Below are positions 27,209 through 34,843 of a stretch of DNA of 36,444 nucleotides, one piece after another. This DNA comes from DATAVK01 sp036267755. Its GTDB lineage: Bacteria > Actinomycetota > Actinomycetes > JAFAQI01. Each line of letters starts with the position of its first letter. Position 1 is the first letter of the stretch. The stretch spans positions 1 through 36,444 of the forward strand of contig DATAVK010000094.1 in NCBI GenBank assembly GCA_036267755.1. The letters run 5' to 3'. Position numbers and translations under genes: made by a program. The notes under the pieces were generated by a model. The model was not told where the DNA came from, made no database searches, and saw nothing but the letters and a program-made list of their open reading frames with translations.

Positions 27209-27997
27209 ATGACGACCCGCCCTGTCGCCCTGGTTACCGGCGCCTCCAGCGGCATCGGCCGCGAGTTCGCCCGCGTCCTCGCCCAGGAGGGCCACGACCT
27301 GGTGCTGGTCGCTCGCCGACGTGATGAGCTCGAGACGCTCGGGCAGGAGCTCACGGCCGCGCACGGGACCGAGTCACTGGTCGTGCCGGCTGACCTGTCA
27401 ACCGACGACGCCGTCCCGACGGTTGAGGCGGCGGTGCGTGCCGCCGGACTCGATATCGACGTACTGATCAACAACGCGGGTCTCGGCGGGCACGGTCGCT
27501 TCGCGGCGACCGATCCGGCCTCCGATGAGCAGCAGCTGCGCGTCAACATCCTGGCGCTGACCCGGCTCACCAAGGTGTTCCTGCCGCCGATGCTGGACCG
27601 TCGCCGCGGCCACATCCTCAACCTGGCCTCGACCGCCGCGTTCCAGCCCGGGCCCTACATGGCGATCTACTACGCGTCGAAGGCCTACGTGCTGTCCTTT
27701 ACCGAGGCACTCGCCGAGGAGCTGCGCGGCACGGGGGTCACGGCGACGGCGCTGTGCCCCGGCGCCGTCGCGACCGAGTTCTTCGATGTGGCAGGCGTGG
27801 ATCGCAGCTCACCGATCGCCCGATCCCCGGGCGCGAAGACAGCTCCGTTCGTCGCTCGAGCCGGGTACGACGGGATGATGCGGGGACGTGCCGTCGTCGT
27901 GCCGGGCGTGCTCAACCGGATCGGGATGGAGTCGCTGCGGATCGCGCCGCGCAGCCTGGTCCCCCGCGTCGTCGCCCGGCTGCACCCGCCCGACTGA
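27209..27997 (+). CDS. Short-chain dehydrogenase/reductase
   Basis: The protein has 262 residues. It has TGASSGIG near the N-terminus, RRRDEL suggesting NADPH preference, NNAG, a catalytic Ser in ILNLASTAAF and YYASK. It resembles the DltE/YqjQ-like group of SDRs with unknown substrates. GAGGAG lies six bases before the ATG at 27209, giving a clear start; a longer upstream frame is rejected because it would run over the mobA gene. It diverges from mobA, and its stop codon lies in the arm of a palindrome shared with the convergent cysG gene. Confidence 0.92.
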   Translation: MTTRPVALVTGASSGIGREFARVLAQEGHDLVLVARRRDELETLGQELTAAHGTESLVVPADLSTDDAVPTVEAAVRAAGLDIDVLINNAGLGGHGRFAATDPASDEQQLRVNILALTRLTKVFLPPMLDRRRGHILNLASTAAFQPGPYMAIYYASKAYVLSFTEALAEELRGTGVTATALCPGAVATEFFDVAGVDRSSPIARSPGAKTAPFVARAGYDGMMRGRAVVVPGVLNRIGMESLRIAPRSLVPRVVARLHPPD

Positions 27998-28045
27998 TCT
28001 GTCAGCAGGTGATCGGGTCATAGCCCGCTGTGCTGCTGACAGATC
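27996..28045. terminator. Palindromic bidirectional terminator overlapping two stop codons
   Basis: GATCTGTCAGCAG (27996-28008) is the exact reverse complement of 28033-28045, with a 24-base loop that holds a second short stem (CGGG 28014-28017 with CCCG 28024-28027). The left arm starts inside the TGA of the plus-strand SDR (27995-27997), and the right arm ends inside the TGA of minus-strand cysG (28046-28044). One hairpin can therefore end both convergent transcripts. Confidence 0.75.
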
Positions 28046-29225
28046 ACGGGAGGCGGACGACGTCTCCGATGATGACGACGGCCGGCGGGACGACCTGGTG
28101 AGTAGCGGCGAGCTCGGCGATCTCGTCGAGGTGGCCGCGGATCACCCGCTGCTCGGGTAACGACGCGTTCTCGACGATGGCGGCCGGCGTCGTCGCGGCC
28201 CGGCCGCCGTCGATCAACGACATCGCGATCTTTTCGAGGTTCGACACGGCCATGAGCAGGACGACGGTGCCGGTGCCGTGACCGAGCGAGTCCCAGTTGA
28301 CCGTTGACCGCGGGTCACCGGGCGGGAGATGTCCGCTCGCGACCGTGAACTGCTGCGCCGTACCGCGCTCGGTCAGCGGGATCCCGGCGAGAGTCGCCGC
28401 GGCGGTCGCGCTCGTGACACCGGGGACGACCTCTACCTCGACACCGGCGTCGATGCACACGTCGACCTCCTCGGTGCCGCGGCCGAGGACGAACGGGTCA
28501 CCGCCCTTGAGGCGCACCACGGTCCGACCGGCCCGCGCGTTGTCGATCAGCAGCGTGTTGATCGACTCCTGCGAGGTGGCCGGGCCACGCGGCTCCTTGC
28601 CGACGTCGATCACCTCGACCTCGGGTGGCAGCCGGGCGAGCAGGTCGGTAGGGCCGAGCCGGTCGGTGACGACGACGTCGGCGTCGAGCAACGCCCGCAG
28701 GCCCCGCAGGCTCAGCAGGTCGGGGTCGCCGGGGCCGCCGCCGACGAGAACGACCTTGCCGCCTGCGCTGCGGCCTCGCCGGACAGCGAGATCCCCGCTG
28801 CGTAACTCGACCTCGATCGCGTTCCGGAGCCGACGAGCCCGGAGTGGGTCGCCGCCCGCGCTCACCGCGACGGTGAAGTCGTCGACCCGGCTGACCGCGG
28901 TCAACCACGCGGCCGAGCGCTCCGCGTCATCGGCGCGCACGCACCAGATTCGGTTCGCCTCCGCGGTCTGTGCAACCTCGGCGTTGATGTCGGAATCGTC
29001 GGTGCAGGCCAGGACGAGCCACTGTCCGTCGACGTCACTGGGGCGGAACGGCCGGCGATGCACGGCGGCAGTTCCGGCGTCGATGTCGGGGGCGACGTCC
29101 GGTGCGACGACGGTGACGAGCGCACCGGCCGCCAGCAGATCCGCGGTACGACGGACCGCCACCCGGCCGGCACCTACGACCAGCACCGGGCGTCCCGTGA
29201 GGTCCACCATCAGCGGGTAACGCAC
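28044..29225 (-). CDS. cysG: CysG-type sirohaem synthase (SirC/CobA fusion)
   Basis: The protein has 393 residues. The N-terminal half (about 1-150) is a precorrin-2 dehydrogenase/ferrochelatase-like domain with the NAD motif LVVGAGRVAVRR and ACTDDSDINAEV. The C-terminal half (about 155-393) is uroporphyrinogen-III C-methyltransferase: VGGGPGDPDLLSLRGLRAL, VVRLKGGDPFVLGRGTEEV, EVVPGVTSATAAATLAGIPLTERG and LLMAVSNL. It makes precorrin-2 from uroporphyrinogen III and then sirohydrochlorin or sirohaem for sulfite and nitrite reductases. It is shorter than E. coli CysG (457), as is normal in actinobacteria. GTG at 29225 gives the typical start; ATG at 29210 is an alternative. It may also feed cobalamin synthesis. 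Confidence 0.93.
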   Translation of the reverse strand: MRYPLMVDLTGRPVLVVGAGRVAVRRTADLLAAGALVTVVAPDVAPDIDAGTAAVHRRPFRPSDVDGQWLVLACTDDSDINAEVAQTAEANRIWCVRADDAERSAAWLTAVSRVDDFTVAVSAGGDPLRARRLRNAIEVELRSGDLAVRRGRSAGGKVVLVGGGPGDPDLLSLRGLRALLDADVVVTDRLGPTDLLARLPPEVEVIDVGKEPRGPATSQESINTLLIDNARAGRTVVRLKGGDPFVLGRGTEEVDVCIDAGVEVEVVPGVTSATAAATLAGIPLTERGTAQQFTVASGHLPPGDPRSTVNWDSLGHGTGTVVLLMAVSNLEKIAMSLIDGGRAATTPAAIVENASLPEQRVIRGHLDEIAELAATHQVVPPAVVIIGDVVRLP

Positions 29226-29329
29226 CGAACCATCGTGCCTGAGGCGTTGCGCAGCAAACTCACAGGTGAGAAACGATCATGACTGGGTAGGAGGGCAGGG
29301 ACACAACCTGAGCCCAAAGGGAGTTGGCA

Positions 29330-29587
29330 ATGACCACCACCACGACACCCCAGACCTCGGCTGCCGTGCGCGATAACGGTCCCGGCCGCACCGTCAGCAT
29401 CGTCGGCATCGTGCTCGGCGCGCTCGCACTGCTCTTCGGCCTACTCACCGGAATCCCCGGCCTGATCTGCGGCATCGTCGGGGCTGTCAAGGGCAACCGA
29501 CTGGGCTGGGTCGCCATCGTCGTCTCGGTGGTGGCCATGGTCCTGTCCATCGCCATCGGCTTCGCCATCGTTGGCGGCCACCACTGA
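29330..29587 (+). CDS. Small two-helix membrane protein (DUF4190-like)
   Basis: The protein has 85 residues: a Thr-rich polar N-terminus, then two Gly-rich membrane helices (VSIVGIVLGALALLFGLL and LGWVAIVVSVVAMVLSIAIGF) linked by PGLICGIVGAVKGNR. The pattern resembles DUF4190 proteins, whose function is not known. AAGGGAG lies seven bases before the ATG at 29330, which is preferred to the TTG at 29324. It diverges from cysG and converges with upp. Confidence 0.75.
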   Translation: MTTTTTPQTSAAVRDNGPGRTVSIVGIVLGALALLFGLLTGIPGLICGIVGAVKGNRLGWVAIVVSVVAMVLSIAIGFAIVGGHH

Positions 29588-29589
29588 CG

Positions 29590-29605
29590 TCTCGCTAGGG
29601 CGAGA
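29590..29605. terminator. Small hairpin between convergent genes
   Basis: TCTCGC (29590-29595) pairs with GCGAGA (29600-29605) around a four-base loop. It lies between the membrane protein stop (29585-29587) and covers the upp stop (29597-29595), so it may help to terminate both. Confidence 0.4.
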
Positions 29606-30230
29606 TCCCGAACAGCCGGTCACCGGCGTCGCCCAGCCCCGGCACGATGTAGGCGCGGTCGTCGAGTCGTTCATCGACGGCCGCGACGACCAGGGACACC
29701 TGGTCGCCGGGGAACTCGTTGTCCAGCCGGGCGATCCCTTCAGGGGACGCCAGCAGACACACGCAGGTGACCGACTCGGCACCGCGAGCGATCAAGGCCT
29801 GCACGACAGCCGACAAGGTGCCGCCCGTCGCGAGCATCGGGTCGAGCACCACGACGCCGCGGCCGGCGGCGTTGTTCGGAAGCCGCTCGGCGTACCACGA
29901 CGCTTCGGCGGTCTTCTCGTCGCGCGCCAGGCCCGCGAATCCCACCTCGGCGTCCGGCAACAGCCGGGTCATCCCGTCGAGCATCCCGACGCCGGCCCGC
30001 AGCACCGGGACGACGAGCGGTGGCGGCGACGTGAGCCGCACCCCCTGGGCCGTCGTCAGCGGGGTCGTCACGGTCACCACCTCCACCGGAACGTCTCGGG
30101 TTGCCTCATAGGCCAGCAGGGTCACGAGGTCGTCGACCAGCCGGCGGAAGGTGGGAGTGTCGGTCGACACATCACGCAGTGCCGTCAGCTTGGCGGCGAC
30201 GATCGGATGGTTGACGACGGTCACACGCAC
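29595..30230 (-). CDS. upp: Uracil phosphoribosyltransferase
   Basis: The protein has 211 residues, the usual length. It converts uracil and PRPP to UMP. The family pattern is complete: RRLVDDLVTLLAYEATRD, VPVLRAGVGMLDGM, the PRPP loop VVLDPMLATGGTLSAVV, and the C-terminal uracil-binding YIVPGLGDAGDRLFG. GTG at 30230 starts four bases after the cytosine deaminase stop. Together with the permease and deaminase it forms a complete route from outside cytosine to UMP. Confidence 0.97.
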   Translation of the reverse strand: MRVTVVNHPIVAAKLTALRDVSTDTPTFRRLVDDLVTLLAYEATRDVPVEVVTVTTPLTTAQGVRLTSPPPLVVPVLRAGVGMLDGMTRLLPDAEVGFAGLARDEKTAEASWYAERLPNNAAGRGVVVLDPMLATGGTLSAVVQALIARGAESVTCVCLLASPEGIARLDNEFPGDQVSLVVAAVDERLDDRAYIVPGLGDAGDRLFGISP

Positions 30231-30234
30231 GGGT

Positions 30235-30696
30235 TCAGGACTCCTCGCCGATGTCTTCGTTCCACAACTCTGGGCTGGCCGCGATGAACTCTCTCATCAA
30301 GCCGACACACTCCTCGTCGTCAGCCAGCACGACCTCGACGCCGCGGCTCCGGAGCAGGTCCTCGGCGCCCATAAAGGTCGCGTTCTCGCCGATAACGACG
30401 CGTGGGATGCCGTACAGCAGGATCGCCCCGGTGCACATGTCGCAGGGCGACAGCGTCGTGTACATCGTCGACCGGCGGTAGACGGCGGCCGGCTGCCGCC
30501 CGGCGTTCTCGAGTGCGTCGGTCTCGCCGTGCCGGATCGCGCTGCCGCTCTGCACCCTCCGGTTATGACCGGAGGCGAGCAGCTCACCGTCCGCGACCAG
30601 TGCCGCGCCGATCGGGACGCCACCCTCGTCCCTACCGGCCCGGGCGTCGGCGATCGCGACGTCGAGCCAGCGACGATCGATCTCCGATAGCGCCAC
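30235..30696 (-). CDS. Cytosine deaminase of the small yeast FCY1 type
   Basis: The protein has 153 residues. It is a zinc-dependent cytidine-deaminase-fold enzyme with H56-x-E58 (IRHGETDALENAGR) and C85/C88 (TTLSPCDMCTGAI). It matches yeast cytosine deaminase FCY1 along most of its length from my knowledge of that sequence: EGGVPIGA, HNRRVQSGSA, the zinc motifs, LLYGIPRVVIGEN and the C-terminal ELWNEDIGEE. It is not related to the large E. coli CodA amidohydrolase. Deamination gives uracil, used by the next gene. GTG at 30696 overlaps the permease TAG stop by one base. Guanine or tRNA adenosine deaminase is less likely given the FCY1 match and the neighbours. Confidence 0.88.
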   Translation of the reverse strand: MALSEIDRRWLDVAIADARAGRDEGGVPIGAALVADGELLASGHNRRVQSGSAIRHGETDALENAGRQPAAVYRRSTMYTTLSPCDMCTGAILLYGIPRVVIGENATFMGAEDLLRSRGVEVVLADDEECVGLMREFIAASPELWNEDIGEES

Positions 30697-32114
30697 TAGT
30701 TCGGCAGGACGACGGTCTTGCGGCTGCGCTGACCAAGCCCAGCGAGCACGAGCGCGTAGTAAACGACCACCGTCACCACGAAGCCGACCTCAAAGGTCAG
30801 GTCACCGATCTTCGGGTGGTGCTTCGGGAAGTACGCCGTGAACCGCGGCGGCTGGTTGGCGAACAACCCGATCGACACCACCATGCCGACGATCATCGCG
30901 ATCGGACCGGCGAGGTTCTTGTGCTTGGCGTCGAAGAGCACGGCCGCCTGGTTGCCGCGGTTGATCAGCTGGTCGACGAAGAACACCGCGAGCCACGGGC
31001 CGATCCAGTAGGCGATGATCAGCAGGAAGTTCTCGTACTTGTCGATGTCGTTCAGCCCGACCAGCGCGACGATGAACCCGGCGACTCCGAACACCGCGGC
31101 GATCAGCGCCCGGCGGAACTTCACCGAAATCCTGATGCCGAGCGTCGAGAACGACATGGCGCCGGAGTAGATGTTGAGAACGTTGGCGGCGACAGCGCCG
31201 ACGGCGATCGCCAGCAGCACCAGGTCGCGGACCGCGGTCGGGTACGGCGAGGTGAAGGCCGCAGTCGGGCTCAGGCCGCTCTTGGTGACGATCGTGGCCG
31301 ACACGGCACCGACGAACTCGAGGAAGATGCACGAGATCGCGACGCCGAGCCCGCTCCACAATGCGGTGGCTTTCTTGCTCGTATCGGGCGCCATGTAGCG
31401 GGTGTAGTCCGAGGCATAGGGGTTCCAGCCGCAGGCGTACCCGAAGGTGGCGCCGAGTGCGAGCGTGAAGCCGCCGAAACCGCCGGTGCCATGGCCGCCG
31501 TAGTGACCCTTGGAGAAGGTCCAGATCGAGCCGAGCACGAAGGCGAAGACGAGCAGCGGGAACGCGTAGCGCTCGAAGACCTGGACCAGGTTGTGGCCGT
31601 AGAGCGCGATCGTGATCTGGGCCGCGACGATGATCACCAAGCAGGCGTACTTGTTCAGGTGCAGCAGCGTGTTCAGCGCGAGAGCGCCCGAGACGCTGTT
31701 GACCGCGAACCAGCCGATGCCCGCGATCACCGCGTTGATGCCGGCCGGCAGCGCGTTGCCCCAGTAGCCGAAGGAGATTCGCGACAGGATCATCTGCGGA
31801 ACGCCGTACTGCGGGCCGCGCGCGGACAGCACGCCCTGGGTCACGGAGCCGAGCACGGTCCCGAGGACGATCGCGGCGACCGACTGCGCGATGCTCAGGC
31901 CGAAGAACAGCACGCAGATCACGCCGACGAAAACCGTCGCGAACTCGAAGTTCGGCGACATCCAGGTCCAGAACAACTGCAGTGGCTTGCCGTGACGCTC
32001 GTTCAGCGGGATGAACTCCGCGCCGCCGGGCTCGATGACGGCGACCCTGTCGCCGTACTCACCCTCCCGGATCTCGGTGGTCGGTGTGATCGCGTCATCA
32101 GCCAGGGTCGTCAT
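30696..32114 (-). CDS. codB: NCS1-family cytosine/purine permease
   Basis: The protein has 472 residues with about 12 membrane helices. It belongs to the nucleobase:cation symporter-1 family that imports cytosine, purines, allantoin or thiamine-related compounds. Recognisable parts are FWTWMSPNFEFATVFVGV at helix 1, QYGVPQMILSRISFGYWGNALPAGINAVIAGIGWFAVNS, and YACGWNPYASDYTRYMAP. The substrate is assigned as cytosine from the following deaminase and upp genes; it could also carry a purine. The ATG at 32114 is in-frame after a weak GAAGGG. Its predicted promoter lies at 32149-32177. Confidence 0.88.
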   Translation of the reverse strand: MTTLADDAITPTTEIREGEYGDRVAVIEPGGAEFIPLNERHGKPLQLFWTWMSPNFEFATVFVGVICVLFFGLSIAQSVAAIVLGTVLGSVTQGVLSARGPQYGVPQMILSRISFGYWGNALPAGINAVIAGIGWFAVNSVSGALALNTLLHLNKYACLVIIVAAQITIALYGHNLVQVFERYAFPLLVFAFVLGSIWTFSKGHYGGHGTGGFGGFTLALGATFGYACGWNPYASDYTRYMAPDTSKKATALWSGLGVAISCIFLEFVGAVSATIVTKSGLSPTAAFTSPYPTAVRDLVLLAIAVGAVAANVLNIYSGAMSFSTLGIRISVKFRRALIAAVFGVAGFIVALVGLNDIDKYENFLLIIAYWIGPWLAVFFVDQLINRGNQAAVLFDAKHKNLAGPIAMIVGMVVSIGLFANQPPRFTAYFPKHHPKIGDLTFEVGFVVTVVVYYALVLAGLGQRSRKTVVLPN

Positions 32115-32148
32115 CTCAGGCAGGCCCTTCGAAGGTGGTTTGACGTGG

Positions 32149-32177
32149 CGAATGTTAGGGCCGATCGGCGACATTCG
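32149..32177 (-). promoter_or_regulatory. codB promoter with overlapping inverted repeat
   Basis: CGAATGT (32149-32155) is the reverse complement of ACATTCG (32171-32177); between them is the palindrome CCGATCGG (32161-32168). On the minus strand TAACAT (complement of 32152-32157) is a -10 candidate, giving a transcript start near 32145 and a leader of about 31 bases. The repeat covers the -10 and spacer, a position typical of a repressor site. A pyrimidine- or nitrogen-responsive regulator is possible but not shown. Confidence 0.4.
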
Positions 32178-32257
32178 GGCGCGCCGAACCAGGTGAAATC
32201 GATGACAATCATGTGACGCGCAGTCGAGCGCGTGACGCACGTGACAGGGTGGTGCTC

Positions 32258-33085
32258 GTGGGACGGATGACCGATCGCCGGCGTGTCGTCCGGGTCGACG
32301 ACGGCCGGGTCGTGACGCGTCCCGACACCCTCGCGGTCGAAGAGCCGCTGGAGGTCCGGGTCGATGGCCGCTCGATGGCCGTCACGATGCGCACTCCGGG
32401 CGACGACGTCGACCTCGCGATCGGTTTCCTGCTGACGGAGGGCCTGATCCGCGGCGGGGACGACGTGTCGATCGCGAGGTTCTGCGCCGGCAGCACCGAC
32501 GACGGCGTGAACACCTTCAACGTTCTGGACGTGACGCTCGCGGACGGCGTGCCGGCGCCGGCCCCGTCAGCCGAGCGGACCTTCTACACAACCAGTTCGT
32601 GCGGGGTATGCGGCAAGGCCAGCATCGACGCGATCCGGACCCGCACCCAATGGCCGGTAGCGGACGATCCGCTGCGCCTCGACCCCGAGGTGCTGATCTC
32701 GCTCCCCGACCGGCTGCGCGAGTCACAACGGATGTTCGAGCGGACCGGCGGGCTGCACGCGGCCGGGCTGTTCACGCCCGCGGGCGACCTGCTGTGCCTG
32801 CGGGAGGACGTCGGCCGGCACAACGCGGTCGACAAGGTGATCGGCTGGGCGGCCCGCGAGGGGCGGCTGCCGCTGGCCGGGACGGTCCTGCAGGTCAGCG
32901 GTCGCGCGTCGTTCGAGCTAGTCCAGAAGGCCGTGATGGCCGGGATCCCGATGCTGGCGGCGGTGTCGGCACCGTCGTCGCTGGCCGTCGAGCTCGCCGC
33001 CGAGTCGGGCATGACGCTGGTCGGTTTCCTGCGCGGCACGTCGTACAACGTCTACACCGGGCAGCAGCGCCTCGGCCTGAGCTGA
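32258..33085 (+). CDS. fdhD: FdhD, formate dehydrogenase sulfurtransferase
   Basis: The protein has 275 residues. FdhD moves sulfur to the molybdenum cofactor of formate dehydrogenase, which is needed for activity. The active-site pair C115 and C118 is in SSCGVCGK, and the family pattern includes EEPLEVRVDGRSMAVTMRTPGDDVDLAIGFLLTEGL, GGLHAAGLF, REDVGRHNAVDKVIGW and GRASFELVQKAVMAGIP. GTG at 32258 is chosen because MGRMTDRRRVVRV matches the usual start in actinobacteria; an AGGGTGG lies about five bases upstream. An ATG at 32267 in frame is an alternative. It converges with selB. Confidence 0.95.
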   Translation: MGRMTDRRRVVRVDDGRVVTRPDTLAVEEPLEVRVDGRSMAVTMRTPGDDVDLAIGFLLTEGLIRGGDDVSIARFCAGSTDDGVNTFNVLDVTLADGVPAPAPSAERTFYTTSSCGVCGKASIDAIRTRTQWPVADDPLRLDPEVLISLPDRLRESQRMFERTGGLHAAGLFTPAGDLLCLREDVGRHNAVDKVIGWAAREGRLPLAGTVLQVSGRASFELVQKAVMAGIPMLAAVSAPSSLAVELAAESGMTLVGFLRGTSYNVYTGQQRLGLS

Positions 33086-33107
33086 CGGTCAGCCGCCTCA
33101 GTCGGCT
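33081..33107. terminator. Short inverted repeats between fdhD and selB
   Basis: GCTGAC/GTCAGC (33081-33086 with 33088-33093) overlaps the fdhD stop, and AGCCG/CGGCT (33091-33095 with 33103-33107) reaches the selB stop. These small repeats may act as a bidirectional terminator. They are short, so chance is possible. Confidence 0.3.
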
Positions 33108-34843
33108 TAGTCCCGGCCGATGACCTGCCGGTGGGTGTCATCGACCCGACGGGTACGCCGGAGCGCGTCCAGGTGCTCGAGCAGGGGGACGCAGACCCGG
33201 CGGGAGACACCGAGCGCCTGGCGGGCCTCGCTCATCGTGAACGGCTGCGGGAGTCCAGTCAGCACCTCGATGGCATGGTCCGGCGCGAGCGGCGAGACAT
33301 AGACGCCGCGGCCCAGGTGCAGCAATCGCCGAGTGCGGACCCCGTGCGCCAACGCGCTCGGGGCGATGGCGAGCTCGTCCGCCGGCGGGGCGTCCAGCGG
33401 GTCGCGGCGGAGCCGGTCGACCAGGGCGGCGAGCTCGGGCAGCTCCGGCTCAGCGACAGCCGCCGGTCTCACCCGCCCGTCGGCGACCACCCAGCGGGGG
33501 TCGATGACCAGCTCGTCGAGCAACGCCGGCTCGGGGATCCCGGCACGCCGTCGCAGCTCGTCGAGTGGGATGCCGAGGAGCGCGGTCTCGGCGTCGAGAC
33601 CGGCCAGGTGCTCAGCCACGGCCTCGCGCCACCGCGCCGGCATCGCCGGGTCGACCCACCACTCCCCGATCCGCTCACCGGGAGCCGCGAGTTTTTCGTC
33701 GTACCCCGCCGCGACCAGCTCATCGGCGCGCACCGCACCACGCCGCTGGACGGCGCCGGCAGCCGACGGATCGGCGGCGAGCGACTGGGCGAGCCGGGCG
33801 GCGGCCCCGCGCCGGGTCAGCGGCAGCGGGGCGACGTCGACCACGTCGGCTGCCGTGACCACCCGCGAGCCGGGATCGCGGAGCAGCAGCCGGTCTCCGA
33901 CGTGCAGCGGCAACGCGTGGCGAAGCCGCAGCCGCGTCACCGTCGGGTCGAGCGGACGGACCCGTGCCGGGACCGCGGCCGAGCCGATATGGACGACCAG
34001 CTCGGCGGGCAGTCGGGGCTGACCGACTGCCAGCGACACGTCGACCTCGGCGGTCATGGTCCACGCGCCCGGCGTGACGAGCGCGTCACCCCGGCCCACG
34101 GCCTCCCGGTCGACGCCTCGCAGGTTGACGGCTGCACGGGAGACCGGGATGAGGTGCGACTCCGCGCGCTCCTGGGACTGCAGACCCTTGACCGTCACGC
34201 GCTGACCGCTGGGTACGACGACAAGCTCGTCGCCGACTGACAGCGAGCCGGCCCCGAGCGTCCCGGTCACGACCGTCCCGGCGCCGCGGATCGTGAACGA
34301 CCGGTCGACCCAGAGCCGCACCGGGGCCGACGGGTCCGGCGCGGCGAGCCGGTCGGCCAACGCGTCGAGCGCGTCCCGGAGCTCGGTCATCCCCAGCCCC
34401 GTGAGGCTGCTGACGGCGACGGCAGGCAGGTCGGCGAGCGTCATACCGGCGAGCCGCTCCTGGACCTGCTCGATGACGGGTTGCGCGTCGGCCCGGTCCG
34501 ACTTGGTCACGACGATGAGTCCTTCGCGAGCGCCCAGCGCGTCGAGTGCTGCCACGTGCTCCTCGGTCTGTTGCTGCCAGCCCTCGTCGGCGGCGACGAC
34601 GAGCAGGATCGCTGGGACCGGTCCTACCCCCGCCAACATCGTGGCGACGAACCGCTCATGGCCGGGTACGTCGACGAAGGCCATCTCGCGACCGCTCGGC
34701 AGCGTGGTCCACGCGAAGCCGAGGTCGAGAGTCATCCCCCGCCGGTGTTCCTCGGCGTACCGGTCGGGGTCGCGACCGGTGAGGGCCCGCACCAGGGCGG
34801 ACTTTCCGTGGTCGACGTGACCGGCGGTCGCGACGACGTCCAT
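33107..34843 (-). CDS. selB: SelB, selenocysteine-specific elongation factor
   Basis: The protein has 578 residues. SelB carries selenocysteyl-tRNA to ribosomes stalled at an in-frame UGA with a SECIS hairpin. The GTPase domain (about 1-170) has GHVDHGKSAL, DVPGHERFVATMLAG and VTKSD. Two beta-barrel domains follow (around VDRSFTIRGAGTVVTGTLGAGSLSVGDEL). The C-terminal part contains winged helices for SECIS binding, ending in PFTMSEARQALGVSRRVCVPLLEHLDALRRTRRV. It is a little shorter than E. coli SelB (614). The ATG at 34843 overlaps the selA stop by one base (TGATG), so selA and selB form an operon. No tRNA-Sec was found in the window. Confidence 0.95.
   Translation of the reverse strand: MDVVATAGHVDHGKSALVRALTGRDPDRYAEEHRRGMTLDLGFAWTTLPSGREMAFVDVPGHERFVATMLAGVGPVPAILLVVAADEGWQQQTEEHVAALDALGAREGLIVVTKSDRADAQPVIEQVQERLAGMTLADLPAVAVSSLTGLGMTELRDALDALADRLAAPDPSAPVRLWVDRSFTIRGAGTVVTGTLGAGSLSVGDELVVVPSGQRVTVKGLQSQERAESHLIPVSRAAVNLRGVDREAVGRGDALVTPGAWTMTAEVDVSLAVGQPRLPAELVVHIGSAAVPARVRPLDPTVTRLRLRHALPLHVGDRLLLRDPGSRVVTAADVVDVAPLPLTRRGAAARLAQSLAADPSAAGAVQRRGAVRADELVAAGYDEKLAAPGERIGEWWVDPAMPARWREAVAEHLAGLDAETALLGIPLDELRRRAGIPEPALLDELVIDPRWVVADGRVRPAAVAEPELPELAALVDRLRRDPLDAPPADELAIAPSALAHGVRTRRLLHLGRGVYVSPLAPDHAIEVLTGLPQPFTMSEARQALGVSRRVCVPLLEHLDALRRTRRVDDTHRQVIGRD

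Noticed and set aside
29259..29270. CTCAC/GTGAG repeat upstream of the small membrane protein
   Set aside because: Arms are only five bases and no promoter element is placed around it; chance is likely.
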